NCBI RefSeq assembly: GCF_022581195.2
Contig: NC_061465.1
Span: 3,226,501 to 3,290,500 of the forward strand
Origin: Helicoverpa zea
Taxonomy: Eukaryota; Arthropoda; Insecta; Lepidoptera; Noctuidae
DNA length: 64,000 bases
Direction: 5' to 3'
Positions 21,472-33,382 of this stretch are shown piece after piece. Made by a program: the position numbers and the translations under genes. The number at the start of each line of letters is the position of its first letter. Within the stretch, counting starts at the first letter, position 1. Below the pieces are notes generated by a model. It was not told the origin of the DNA, did not search any database, and saw only the letters and a program-made list of their open reading frames with translations.

Positions 21472-23175
21472 TTTGAGTGTGATGTTAACACATTATATTA
21501 TATTCTTCTTCTAGTCAATAATTTGACATACCTAATATTCAAACAATGCCTTCACGAACGTACAATATCACAAGTTAAAAACACAAATAACTTGAATCTC
21601 AAACTGAAAACAGATAACAAAATTCAAAATAAACTTAAAAGTTCTCCAAAAAGCGTAGTTACTTTTCTAAAATAAAGCCTATACTTCCCCAAACTTGGGG
21701 AATCCGCGATTCGAAGTGGGGCATCAATTGTGAAGTTTTCCGAATGTTAGCATCAACAGAACACAGGGACCTGGCAACACTGGTTGGTGTAGTTTTAAAA
21801 GCTGTTTAAGTACTAAAGAACTCAAAAGTATAGTATCGTGGGAAAGTAAAGTGCTTATTTTTAGCACTTCTAAAAATAAAGAAGCTTTGCAATTCCTTCT
21901 TACTGATTGTATTCGTACTTATTTTTATGTATCTTTGCTTTTGCATATTTTCAAGTACCTTGTAATTATTGTCTGCGGTTTAACTCTTAATCTTATTTAA
22001 TGATTAATTACAAGAGTTATTGAAAATCTGTATACACCTCCATCAAAAATTATTCAAACAGTACACACAACTTTTTCGTAGAATTTGGTCAACAGCGAAT
22101 TACGTAGATACGTGAGAGAATAACACAGTGAAATAATACTGAACAAAGTTTTCCCGCATCTGGGTTTCTCGGTCCAGTAAATATGTGTTATTTAACAATC
22201 ATTGAACAACTGTATTGAACTTATGGATACCGTGTTGGACGTTACTGGAAATATTTTAATTAAAAACCCAGATGGTAGGCAAATTGCGTGATACTTACCT
22301 CTGTAATTACAGTTAAATAAAAACCTGATTATTTGTAAACCGCTGAACTCATTTCGTGTTATTACTTCGCGAAAACGATGTAATTATTTTCGTAATGGCG
22401 TGTATTAAATACACGTTTAATGTCGTCATTTTATTTATTTGTAGTTCTTTTACTTTACATATTTATATGCAAGCAATTATTTTAAATCCAAGGTGCAACA
22501 TTAATATTTTCTTTTCTCCAAAGAATTATTTTGTCGTCAATTCCGAATACAACGCAAGTCAATTGAAGTTTTATTTATACAGTTAAGTATGGATATGCCA
22601 ATGCAAGAGTATGGTCTTTATAGTTTAGATCTAGCCACATTATTTATTTGCTACATACCAGTATGCCAATAATTGCGATTATAATGTTGCTTTTATCCAC
22701 ATATTCGAACTATGTGTGGTATCCTAATAATTATTGAATGGATAAAATGAACCTTTCAGACTAGTGATGGCAATGACATTAGCCACAGACATTCCGAATA
22801 ACCCCAATATTTATTAATGAGACATTTATTTAGGCCCACAATAAATTTTATGAACAATTTAGTCATAATTTACCTCTCTTATAATTGGCTTTTAATGTCA
22901 ATTTTAGGACTTACGGCAAAAGAGATTAAAGTGGCGTATTTAATGTTCGTTTGAGGTTAATTGGTAAAATTTATGAATTATTACTACGTTTTGTAGTGGT
23001 TGGGTACTTCAAAAAGCGAGCCCATACTGTGAGAAAATTAACTTCTTTTTAAAATTTCAATAGTATACTGTAATAAAAACAAAGTGATTTATAAGATGTA
23101 GAAAAACATTTTTATTTACAAAGATAATTACAACATAAAAAAACTATTCTAGTAAAACAATTAAAAAAAACACTA
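21472..23175. other. No gene seen
   Basis: AT-rich. The TAGTGATGG at 22763 resembles a hAT-type end but has no partner nearby. Confidence 0.4.
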
Positions 23176-23179
23176 TACC

Positions 23180-23412
23180 TATCTAAAAAGCGTCAAAAAA
23201 TTCATCCCCATAGCTGTCCACTGGAAGCGTACCCAAGAGGCTGGCAGCATTACCTCGTTCGATGGCCATGCTGATCCTTTGGTCGGGTCGTGGGGTCCGA
23301 ATGCGCACACCCTATTTAAAGATCTGTCTAGGCGGCTGGTTGACGCTTCTCGTGACCAAAAGGCTGGCTTAACCTCGGACAAAGGATCAGCATGGCCATC
23401 CAACGAGTCAAA
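23180..23412. repeat. GC-rich unit with a 26-base inverted repeat
   Basis: GATGGCCATGCTGATCCTTT (about 23260-23279) recurs as its reverse complement AAAGGATCAGCATGGCCATC (about 23382-23401), with matching CTCGTT flanks. Both strands have a short open frame, but no recognised domain. It may be a fragment of an unclassified transposon. Confidence 0.6.
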
Positions 23413-23413
23413 A

Positions 23414-23913
23414 ACATTATTTTATAAATTATTTAAATTGGTGCTAGATATTTTAACTTATTTTGGCGTCGGAATGTTTGCGATAGCATACTTACATCTT
23501 CAGTTTTTGTTGAGAAATCACCATATGAGCCCCCCCCGTCCGTGCAGCATGAGAAAGTGTTAGACCCTTACTAACTAAAACTGGAGTCCTTCATGTAGCA
23601 GGGCCATTGTAATTCCTTCGAAAAAAAATATTAAGTATAAGACTGAAATTAGAAACACTTGACACTATAATCAGACATCTGTAATTCAACAACCAATTTC
23701 ATCGTTAGATGGCCATTCCATAATATGCGTTATCACCAATAAATTATAATTGATTAATTAATTATCAAATAAACGTTCCCAAATTAATAGTGTCATCGTA
23801 ATTAATAGGAATAATTCAGATTAATATTGTAAATTATTATAGCTCGCGATTAGTTAGAATTAGGCCATCCGTAATGCGGTATTAAAATTACTTTATGACT
23901 GCTGATTGTTATA
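23414..23913. other. No gene seen
   Basis: AT-rich spacer. The run CCCCCCC at about 23530 is the only notable feature. Confidence 0.4.
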
Positions 23914-23925
23914 TTAATATGTTAT

Positions 23926-24310
23926 CATCCTCCGAGCCTTTTTCCCAACTATGTTGGGGTCGGCTTCCAGTCTAACCGGATTCAGCTGAGTACCAGTGCT
24001 TTACAAGAAGCGACTGCCTATCTGATCTCCTCAACTCAGTTACCCGGGCAACCCGATACCCCTTGGTTAGACTGGTGTCAGATTTACTGGCTTCTGACTA
24101 CCCGTAACGACTGCCAAGGATGTTCAATGACAGCCGGGACCTACAGTTTAACGTGCCATCCGAAACACAGTCTTTGATGTCTAAGATATACTTAGAAAGT
24201 ACATAAGTACAAACTTAGAAAAGTTGCATTGGTACTTTGCCTGACCTGGGATCGAACCCGCGCCCTCATACTTGAGAGGTTGGTCCTTTACCCGCAAGGC
24301 CACCACGACT
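23926..24310 (-). mobile_element. Full-length tRNA-headed SINE, family A
   Basis: Minus-strand order: head with A box (TGGCCTTGCGGGTAAAGG), B box (GGTTCGATCCCAGG), a core with TTTCGGATGGCACGTTAAAC, and a 3' end GGCTCGGAGGATGATAAC. A perfect 12-base duplication TTAATATGTTAT flanks it (23914-23925 and 24311-24322). Same family as 48135-48523, 21286-21458, 53720-53795 and the old copy at 790-1110. Confidence 0.95.
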
Positions 24311-24339
24311 TTAATATGTTATATGTTAATTTATATTAA

Positions 24340-24987
24340 GACCGCACCGCGGACTTTTTGATTTTAGATAGCTCCGCCCACTACACTTCCGCGTCTATCG
24401 CGTCGCGCAAGCTATACTCTTCACTCAATGTGTAAAATTTGAATTTCGCGCCAATCGCACACGCCGAGGTCAGCGCGGGGTCAGGAGAACCGAACAGGGA
24501 AGATAGGGAGCCGCAACTTACCTAAGTTTTTTATTTTTTGATCGGATTTTTTTTTTGTTGTACTTACAAAAATTATTTGTAATGAAAACTTTTTATGAAG
24601 AGTAATATGATAATTTGGACGCGTATGGTTGTGTGTATGTATGTGTGGTGTGTCGTGTATGTGTGTTTGTATATCCAGAACGGATGAATCGATATGTATT
24701 TAGGTTTTTTTGTTTGAAATGAAATTAATCGGGAGTGTTCCTAGCTTTATTTGGTGAATATCGGCCCAAGATGGCCGCCGCCACAAAATGGCGAATAACA
24801 TATTTTTTTTACAATTCCTTCAGTATGGATATCAAATGAAAGGGCTTGATTAGTATGTAGAATCATGTATAATATTATTTAAAGTCCAAGATAGCCACCG
24901 CCAGAAAATGCTGAATTGCATTGTTTTTTTATAGCTCTCTCAATATGGGTATCAAATGAAAGCGTTTGACCAGTGTTAAATAATTTA
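24340..24987. repeat. Composite moth repeat with two diverged ~125-base modules
   Basis: A GC-rich start (AGACCGCACCGCGGAC, 24341) is followed by a GT-rich stretch (24630-24670). Then come two modules with GATGGCCGCCGCCACAAAAT / GATAGCCACCGCCAGAAAAT and TATGGATATCAAATGAAAGG / TATGGGTATCAAATGAAAGC. No protein frame was seen. It abuts the repeat at 24988-25183, and the two may form one element. Confidence 0.55.
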
Positions 24988-25183
24988 TACTAATGTTATA
25001 AAGAGGGAAGATTTGATTGTTTGTTTCTGTGGATTGTATAAGCTCTGAAACTGCTTAACTGATTTGATTTGCTTTCACAATTAGAGATTTACACTATCCC
25101 CAGTGAATGTAGGCCATATTTTATCCGGGCACAGGAAGAAATTCCCCGGGAATGCGGCTAAAATCGCGTTAAACAGCTAGTAA
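24988..25183 (-). repeat. Copy of the ACTAGCCG...TATTAGTATA family, reverse orientation
   Basis: Starts TATACTAATGTTATAAAGAG and ends GTTAAACAGCTAGT, the reverse complement of both ends of 15361-15561; the interior is diverged. Both family termini are kept. Confidence 0.75.
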
Positions 25184-25199
25184 AAATTAAGTGGTTAAG

Positions 25200-26375
25200 G
25201 AATAAAAGCGTCGCAGATCTTGTGTGTTATGTATGCTATAAATGTATGTAGTGAAGCTGTAAGGTATCAAAGAAGTAATGAAGCTAAGTAATTCATTTTT
25301 AAACATTTTTATTAAAACTGAAATATAAATAATAATATAATGTAAAAAAAAAGAATTTATAGTATAACACGGTCTCCATAGATTTTTTGTTCTCAGAGTG
25401 CTTATAGTAAGTTCAACTCAGTCTTGCGCGCGGTTATGTGTGGGTAACCCTTGTACATATACAGTGACTTTGTGTGCGTGACAAGAGGTACAGTCGGGTA
25501 CAAATACAGTTATTTAGGGGTTACGGCTGTTTAAGGAAAAACAGTTATTACGTAATTTAATGTTTATTTATCTGTGTAAATATCTATTGAAATTATTAAG
25601 TTGGTTTTTGATTTGTTTAATACCCAATAAAAATATTTATTTATTTATAATGATTCTGAATCGCTACTTGAAAAATCAAGTCCACACTTTTATTTATTGT
25701 CCTCGTACCCCGAGCTAGAAAATATGTAAGGAGTATTTAATTCATCTTAGATATTTCACCTCATTTATTTCTTAGATAGATAGAATGTCAATTTGAAAAA
25801 ACTTATGAGAAAATAATGAAAAACTGTAAGATGTAATAATAAAAAGCTTTGGATGTTGTTTCATTTTTTGAAACGCTACCTGACTCCTTAAACATTTTCT
25901 TCGTGAACAACTAGACATTTTTGTAAACGACTGTACCCATAACAAAAAGCGATAAGAACACGTCATGCTCGGACGACGTCACTGTCACACGAGCGAAAGT
26001 TGTATATTTACAAGCCGACGCACACATAGGGCCGCGCGCAAATCTGAGTTATCGTCACAAATTATTATACCTACGGCCGGAGCGACAACATGCGCAGGTC
26101 CGACCTCGACGAGGGCTATCGCCGGACTGGCTCGTCTCCGTACACATTGTGTATCAATCGCTAGAGCACGGACATAAGGTTCAGAATTGCGTAGCGTCTA
26201 TCATGATCGCTGCCGCTCAAAAAATCCAATATCTTAAAACTTTAATTAAAAATGTTTGGTAATAGTTATGGAAAAATGACTTTGACAGAACGTTAATATT
26301 GATGTTAAGAATATATTAGAGTAATTTTGAAACGTAAAGATAGTGTAACTTCCTTGTAATTTCAAAAATAGTACT
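25200..26375. other. No gene supported; GC-rich patch at 25960-26180
   Basis: The 25960-26180 patch (CGACGACGTCACTGTC, CCTACGGCCGGAGCG) stands out in base composition and is open in one plus frame for 70 codons, but shows no recognisable motif or splice partner. It could be a CpG-rich promoter or first exon of an unseen gene, or part of an LTR. Confidence 0.35.
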
Positions 26376-26379
26376 TTTT

Positions 26380-26943
26380 AGGGTTCCGTAGCCAAAATGG
26401 CAAAAACGGAACCCTTATAGTTTCGTCATGTCCGTCTGTCCGTCTGTCCGTCTGTCCGTCTGTCACAGCCGATTTACTCGGAAACTATAAGTACTACAGT
26501 GATGAAATTTGATGGGAATATGTGTTGTATGAACCGCTACAAAAATATGACACTAAATAGTAAAAAAAAGAATTGGGGGTGGGGCCCCCCATACATGTAA
26601 CTGAGGGATGAAATTTTTTTTTTCGATGTACATACCCGTGTGGGATATCAATGGAAAGGTCTTTTAAAATGATATAAAGTTTTCTAAAAAACATTTTTCT
26701 TAAAGTGAACGGTTTTTGAGATATCAGCTCTCAAAGTCGTAAAAAGTATGTCCCCCCCCCTCTATTTTTATAACTACGGGGTATAAAATTCTAAAAAAAA
26801 TAGAGGTGATGCATGCTAATTAACTCTTTCAACGATTTTTGGTTTGATCAAAGTATCTCTTATAGTTTTTGAGATAGGTTGATTTAACTGTAATTTACGG
26901 AACCCTTCGTGCACGAGTCCGACTCGCACTTGGCCGGTTTTTT
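26380..26943. repeat. AGGGTTCCGTAGCC...CTTGGCCGG interspersed repeat with octamer microsatellite
   Basis: Opens AGGGTTCCGTAGCCAAAATG and closes with ACGGAACCCTTCGTGC...CGCACTTGGCCGG, so its ends contain a short AGGGTTCCGT/ACGGAACCCT inverted pair. A (TCCGTCTG)n array of four to five copies lies at 26430-26463. This text is recalled as a very abundant moth repeat; its transposon class is unknown to me. Confidence 0.7.
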
Positions 26944-27809
26944 AGACGTGTTTTCGGAATTAATTACGATCGAGTAAAATTATCAGTATCGTGTTTTCGT
27001 TCTGGCAGAATCTAGATAAAGATATCAATTTACCTATATCAAAATTTCAGATCCATTGGTAAGCGGGTAGTCCTATAATTTGGCATGGCAAACGGCTATC
27101 AAAATCACGGTGGCGTCTTAATATTATATGTTCGAGGCGCTTGTGGTAAAGCTACGACAGCATAACAAGGTTAGTATTGTTTCTCCATATATGGGTGACA
27201 AAGACATAGCAAGTTCCTCTATTCATATCAGAAAAGTCTTTTCTCTACTTGAAAGTTGGTTTCGATAGCAAATTATTTTATAAGAAGTCTTGAACTTGAA
27301 TAAATGAGACTAATCCATACAAGGAACGTAATATTTTTTGTACCTTCCATGTTAAAAAAAGCACTGTTCTAAAGCTACACTAAACCCCAAGTGATATAGG
27401 CTAGGCATATTTTTCTGACTATTGAAGTAGTATCGTAAGAACGCGGGTAGTACTGCGAGACATAGTTAGTTTTAAATAATGTCTGCGATATTCGAAAGGT
27501 TTATGTAAAGGAGTATGTACTAACATACCTATGAATTTATTTTTGCCCAAAATAAATCAACCCATAACTGAAGTTCAAAGTCAAATAATTAATTTTAATT
27601 AAACTTTGTCAAAATACGTTTGAAAATCAGCATTTCGTGCGGCTTGTTCTACGGCTCACTAAATACAATAATCGTTAAATACTCTCTGTATTTCATTAAT
27701 TATGTCTATTTCTACTTTAAATAACGATAGAGTTGATTTAGCATACAATATCCATAACAAATGTATAAACTGCATCTCTTAACAACATTCTTGCGGTAGT
27801 AAACCTTCT
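26944..27809. other. No gene seen
   Basis: AT-rich spacer without recognised repeat ends or exons. Confidence 0.4.
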
Positions 27810-28172
27810 CCCACCCAAAACAAAAATGTGAAAGATTGCCAAGTTCGATAATATGGAAATCCTTCGCCTATAAAAGGAGTGAGATCTGAATAAGTACCAA
27901 GTTCCATACACATACCTCAGTTAAAAATAGTTACTTTTTAATGATGTTACTTGGCAAGTTTTCACACACCTTGTTATAAACCTACTAAACGCAATGAATC
28001 AAGTATTTAATTTTCTATTAAAACTTGCCAAGTAACATTATTAAAAAGTAACAATTTTTAACTGAGGTATGTGTATGGAACTTGGCACATATTCAGATCT
28101 CACTTCTTTTATAGGCGAAGGATTTCCATATTATCGAACTTGGCAGTCTTTCACATTTTTGTTTTGGGTGGG
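27810..28172. mobile_element. Foldback MITE, 363 bases, nearly complete palindrome
   Basis: Arms of about 150 bases begin CCCACCCAAAACAAAAATGT and end ACATTTTTGTTTTGGGTGGG, and pair almost throughout (AAGTTCGATAATATGGAAAT, GTATGTGTATGGAACTTGG). They are separated by about 60 unpaired bases near 27970-28010. A transcript would fold into a long hairpin. No target duplication could be fixed. No coding capacity. Confidence 0.85.
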
Positions 28173-28174
28173 AT

Positions 28175-28400
28175 TTCATTTATTTTTGTAAGGTTGTTTA
28201 TTTTATTTTTTTCTTATGATTAGGTTAGTTAAGGAAATGTCTCATTTATACTATCTTTCAGATTTTTGAATATGCACTATGCTTCTAACAATGAAATGAA
28301 CTAGATTAACTAAATGGACTAGATTTACCAACTGACTGACATGACATGTTATTATTAAATTATGTTCGTGGATCAAAGTTACACATTCGTTATTTTCGAA
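28175..28400. other. No feature seen
   Basis: AT-rich spacer following the foldback MITE; nothing recognisable. Confidence 0.4.
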
Positions 28401-28990
28401 AGTGACTCACACTTGGCCGTTTTCAGATTTTTACTTTGACTAAATACAAACCTTTGTAACGAATTTCAGATCGGTACGACCATTCGAAGATATATTATAT
28501 AAATACAGATAAATTTAGTTCGTTTTAGTTCCTTAGGGTTATAAATTTACACTGAGTATTTTACACCTTCATTATTTTGAAACCGACTCACACTTGGCCA
28601 TTTTCAGATTTTTCCCTTTGCCTTGATATAAAGACCTACCTCCATGCCAAATTTCAAGTCAATGCGACCATTGGAAGTGGTCTAGGTTTTTGATGAGTGA
28701 GTCAGTGAATCAGTGAATCAGTCAGTCAGTGAGTGTATAGTAAAAATAGCGATTTTCTGACGTCAATATCTCAAGACCTACAATAGGTATATTAATGAAA
28801 TTTTGTATTTTAGCTAAGTGAGGGGGTCTCAACAGATACTAGAAATTTGATATGCGTAAATAAAATAGATTTTGAGTTATAGGGGGGGGGGTCGAATTTG
28901 GCCCGAAATTGTTCGTGTAATATAACCCACGGCCGGTGTGTCGCTTTTTTTGCTCGAACTTGGCGGACACACTGCCGTGTGTCTAGATTT
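28400..28990. repeat. Moth repeat with two CACTTGGCC modules and a GAGTCAGT microsatellite
   Basis: GACTCACACTTGGCCGTTTT (28404) and GACTCACACTTGGCCATTTT (28588) open two diverged direct modules. These are followed by a (GAGTCAGT)-like array at 28693-28735 and a G-run (28882-28891). The CACTTGGCC motif is shared with the end of the repeat at 26380-26943, pointing to related elements. Confidence 0.55.
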
Positions 28991-30880
28991 CAAATAAGCC
29001 ACTTGGTAATAAAAAATTACGTTTCAGACGATTTTTTTTTAAAAAAAAGAATGTTTGGAAAATACTGAAGTTTAATAACTACAGCTTTATGAGATCGGTT
29101 CACTAAAAAAGTTGTACAACACCTATAGGTACCAAGATACTTCAGATACACGATAAGTATAATATAAAGTAACACCTGTAATAACTTTGGTCTCACTTAG
29201 CTACTCACTTAAAACTCTTAAAGATCGCGAGAACGCGGTATGGTGACCAAGCTTTGAGATTGATTAGGAATCGGTGATAAAAAATATTTAAAATGTATTA
29301 AAAAAAACGACATTAGAACACAATTATTTATTTAACTACGTAAATATTACAACAATATATGCACTTATACAATATATTTACTTACAACAAAATGTTATTG
29401 AGTTATAGAAATCAAATTATCAGATTAGCCGTTAACAAATCTCACATTTAAATAAAACCTTTTGAAAATTGGGGAACAAACTGATTATTTTACAAATCAA
29501 ATAATAGAATCAAGGTTAGAACACTATTCCGTTGCACGGTCCACCCAAGAGAGCGAGCTCGACGCGCCACTGCCGCCGTCAGCCGGTCGCCCCTCCACCA
29601 GGTGCAGCGATGGAAGTCACGTCACGAGCGAGGCGCCCGCGCTTTTAATTCACCGATAGATGGCGCTCGCTCCACGAAGTTGCCAACAAATTATTGATTT
29701 CTTTTTCAAGGAGTTCATGAATGTCAGAGGAAATTATAATTTATGTGCCATCATTTTCATTGTCACTGTTTTTCGTTGGTCCAATTTAGTGTTGCTATCT
29801 CGCATTTCGGATCTGTTATTCCAATTCCGGATAAAGATTCAAAAAACCCGGACATCTTTCGGAAATCGCATTTCTTTGCTTTGTTTATTAATTTAATTGA
29901 AGCTAGCGTTTTGTATCATTTATAAGGTTTTTAACTAGGTACTTGTACACAATAATGCCGAAAAATAGGTGCTTCCTTACATTAACAGTTTTTGGGTTTT
30001 CCCCATTTGTGAAGGAATAAGAAGTAGATATTGTATCCTATCTACCAACCCATAAATCCACTTACACGTTTATTTCAGTAATAGTTCTCGAATGGCAACG
30101 ATATTATATACAGGTATACCAGTAAAGGTGACAAGGTATAATATAATCTTGTGTCAAATACAGGTACTAGGGAACTCGTTGTCCCGAAGAGCGGCAGTTC
30201 CTATGTAGTGGTTAGGGGTAACCCGCAACGCCCACATACCTGCCGGTTTCAGATATTCCTGGCCTGAATATAACGGGACATTGAGTTTATATTCACGGTT
30301 TCACTGTCTGTAGGTAAAGGTAGAGGTATAACTATAAATAAGGACAGATTTGATCGACGTAACCACAGTGCTAACGTATTAATATTCATCACAAACAATT
30401 GTCATCGGGGTTTGGTTCTTGGAATAACTACATATATATATCTTTTTACATTTAAAACAAACAATTTTGAAACAGAAAGCTTCAAAAAGTATTCTACAAA
30501 TAAAAGAAACAAAATGCTCATCAGTTCAAACTAGGAAATTCCCCAAAAGTGAAAAATACCTGCTCACCCTACACGATGCTCTAATCTTTTCTCAGGGGTG
30601 TCGAATGAAAACTTTTCAATCGGATTTAACTCTGTTTCTTATCTAATCGTAAAGTTTTGTCAAAATTTTCAAGCGGGCCAAGTTCGATCGGGAGTTTTAT
30701 TCAATGCTTTGCCGAACGAGATATCATACTTTATTATTTTTAGCCGGCATTTGTTTCAGCTAAGTGTTTTGTTTTTCTTCCTTTGGAATTATACTGCTGA
30801 TATGACTGTGTTGTTTTAAGCTTTATTTGTTTTTTTTTGTTAAAAGGGTGTTTATGAGCAGCTGAGAGGCTTGAGTGATT
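28991..30880. other. No gene supported; GC-rich island at 29530-29680
   Basis: The island (GAGCGAGCTCGACGCGCC, GCCGGTCGCCCCTCC, then ATAGATGGCGCTCGC) contrasts sharply with AT-rich flanks. It could be a promoter or CpG-rich first exon, or an LTR part; no ends or splice partners were found. The rest is AT-rich. Confidence 0.35.
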
Positions 30881-30881
30881 T

Positions 30882-30925
30882 GCAGTTGGTATAAACAAAA
30901 ATTGTAGTTGGTATAAACAAAAATC
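30882..30925. repeat. 22-base tandem duplication
   Basis: GCAGTTGGTATAAACAAAAA plus TT is repeated at once as GTAGTTGGTATAAACAAAAA plus TC, differing at two positions. Confidence 0.8.
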
Positions 30926-30968
30926 ATCCTATAAGTATAATATTTTAATAAATACATGCAGCCTTATT

Positions 30969-31092
30969 ACAAAAACTTAAACATATCTTGAACACTTGTC
31001 CCAAAAAGTGTGGCTGCATAACGGACCTTATTTCAACGTTATAATCTGTATTTTTTTAGACAAGTGTTCAACAGACGTTTAAAAGTGTTTGT
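30969..31092. mobile_element. Short MITE-like inverted repeat
   Basis: TTGAACACTTGTC (about 30988-31000) and GACAAGTGTTCAA (about 31058-31070) sit in longer imperfect inverted arms running outward to ACAAAAACTT and AAGTGTTTGT. Arms of about 35-40 bases, no coding capacity, and no target duplication fixed. Confidence 0.55.
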
Positions 31093-32439
31093 GGTACGAC
31101 GGTTAATATTTTTCAGGAATTCTCTCAGTTCAAAGAACTGATGTTCAAAAATTTTCAAATATTGATATAATGAAAGTAAAAATGTTTCCAGTTCAAGACA
31201 TAACTTTTATTACATAACTTAAATATTATGTACAATCTGTTATATTATACACTCCATCTACTAAAAAGGATACATTAAACCAAAATAACAAAGAATTTAA
31301 AGAACTAGCGTCCACAAACATCGTTTGTCATTTCATTAATGTCGGTTCACAACAAAAAGTTTTTTTTTCGAGCCTCAAGCCACCATTGTGACTTGGCACA
31401 ATAATTTTACCAAAAGACTGCTAAATAGGTTAGTTCAAAAAGGTTCCACTTGATACAGGTTTTCAGCCTTTTTCGAGAGACTTAAGCTCTTTTGTACTTA
31501 AAAACGAAAAGCTAATCTCTTCTGTCTTAGAAATTCTATTTGATTCTGAAACTCACGAATCTACTTTGCAATTTTTGTTAGAAGTTTGAATTTCTTTAAC
31601 TGGATTACTTTATGTTACGTTCCTGTTGTTTAAGACCATCCCTATATACAGTCGTGGTCAACTAATTAAAGACACTGTTGGAATCTTAACTTACCGGGGC
31701 TTTTCATCTGTATTGCTTTTTTCAGATTGCTATTGAAACTTTCTTTTCTATTTTAAAATATTTAAGAGGACGAATTGGAATTTTTGGCGCCAAGGATCTC
31801 AATTTTTCTCAGTAAATACAAAACGGATCAAAATACAACTTGGTTACCTGAAAGTTCATGATATAAACCTTATTTTGTTAGACGTAGAAACATGATTAGG
31901 TAACTTTTATAACAGAGAAAAATATATCAAACATACCTCTTTTTAAAAAGAGATTCACATATTATGGGCAAACGGGACCGATTTAAGCCTCTTAACTTTT
32001 TTAGTAGTTGAGTATATACATACTCTTTAAAATTGTAGAAGGAATTTTTATCAAATTATCATTTCTAAATAATAAAATTACAAAACCATTTTGTCGCTTA
32101 CGACTTTTAGTTATAAGCTAGCGCGCGTATTGTTATCCTCGCCCCGCTCAGACGCTCCGACCCCTTTTGGCGCCTTAGATGCGCGTGCCGGTTATGGAAT
32201 TATTGTTGACCAATTCGTCGCCTTAAGAGGGCATTGAGAACTGTTAAAACTAATGACTATATTCAATAATCTCCCGCACCTAGTTTTTTTTTCGCTTTAT
32301 CCGAATCTTGGGCGGTATGATCCACAACGAGGCCTGGCCATCTAATTAAAGACACTCCATTTGCTCAGAGTAAGAAATACGAATTATTGATATTATTGGA
32401 GTTACCTATCTACAACAACATTCCCTCCACTATAATTAA

Positions 32440-33360
32440 ACATTCCAATAAGTATTAATATTTGGTTTATTTCCTTTTACCTCAATAACAGTACGACATC
32501 CCTGAACGAGCACGCGGTCAGGTTTGTAGAAGTTGCTAAGAGAATTTTCTTCCATGCTTAATTAAAATCTGTGTAAAATTGACCGATGTTCCATGTACGA
32601 TTTACTGCCATGGTAGTTTTCGCCTATTACCAGTTTTTGTTTCATTGGATTTCCAATAGGCCAAAACAAAACCGTCATAAGTTGCTCGATCAAAGAGTAA
32701 TTTTTACTACTCTTGCAGTGTTTTTCAGAACTTTTCTAATTTAGAAAGTCCTAGTGACCGATAAATTATGCTTAGCTTATAAGAATATGCTTATTTCTGA
32801 AATATTATAGTACTTGAATTCGTCTGTTTTTAATAATACCTTTCTGAAGGGTCTTACACTAAACAGTGGCGAGTAGCCCCACACTGTAACATTTTTACCT
32901 CCTACGTTTGAGAACTTTCTTGGGGTACTTTGGTTCCATCTTATGTTTTGGATTTTTCAATTAATCTCAATCAATTATTTTTAATTTATTTTTATATAAT
33001 TTATCAAATCCTTTTGTTTTATCAGATTAAAAAAAAAAAACATTTTTTAAATATTTGTTCAGAGCAACTTTCACCTTTGATAGAAAACGCCAACTACAGT
33101 ATGGATACGCCGTGCTTTTCCAAAAGTAACATCATCGTATACACATGCACTACAGGTTTTCCCGACCGGACTGTCATCTTAAACTTCTGCAGACACAATT
33201 TTCGTCCTTTTAGCATTAGATGACCCCGAAAAAAACAATACCGAATAATGTGAATTTCCTTATAACACCACTGTAAAGTCTGTTTGCGGACAAGTTTTCC
33301 TTGACGTCGGTTTTCAGTTATTCCCAAACTTTGACTTTTTATTGCCATGAACAAGGCATT
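32440..33360 (-). pseudogene. Relic of a Tc1-like transposase (C-terminal part)
   Basis: Minus-strand reading near 32556-32440 gives a stretch with NFYKPDR...CRTVIEVKG, reminiscent of the C-terminal (S)MPRR..AVI.AKGG tail of Tc1 transposases. It sits in the expected strand and place inside Tc1-type ends. Upstream sequence to 33360 has only broken frames, and no catalytic triad could be read. The family assignment rests mainly on the enclosing ends. Confidence 0.4.
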
Positions 33361-33382
33361 TTTAATAATAAATTTATTACTA

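Noticed and set aside
23926..24310. tRNA gene at the SINE head (24230-24310)
   Set aside because: A and B boxes are present but acceptor and anticodon stems do not pair; the unit has SINE ends and a target duplication.
33094..33354. 86-codon minus frame as an intact transposase exon
   Set aside because: No Tc1 catalytic motif can be read in it; treated as part of a relic.
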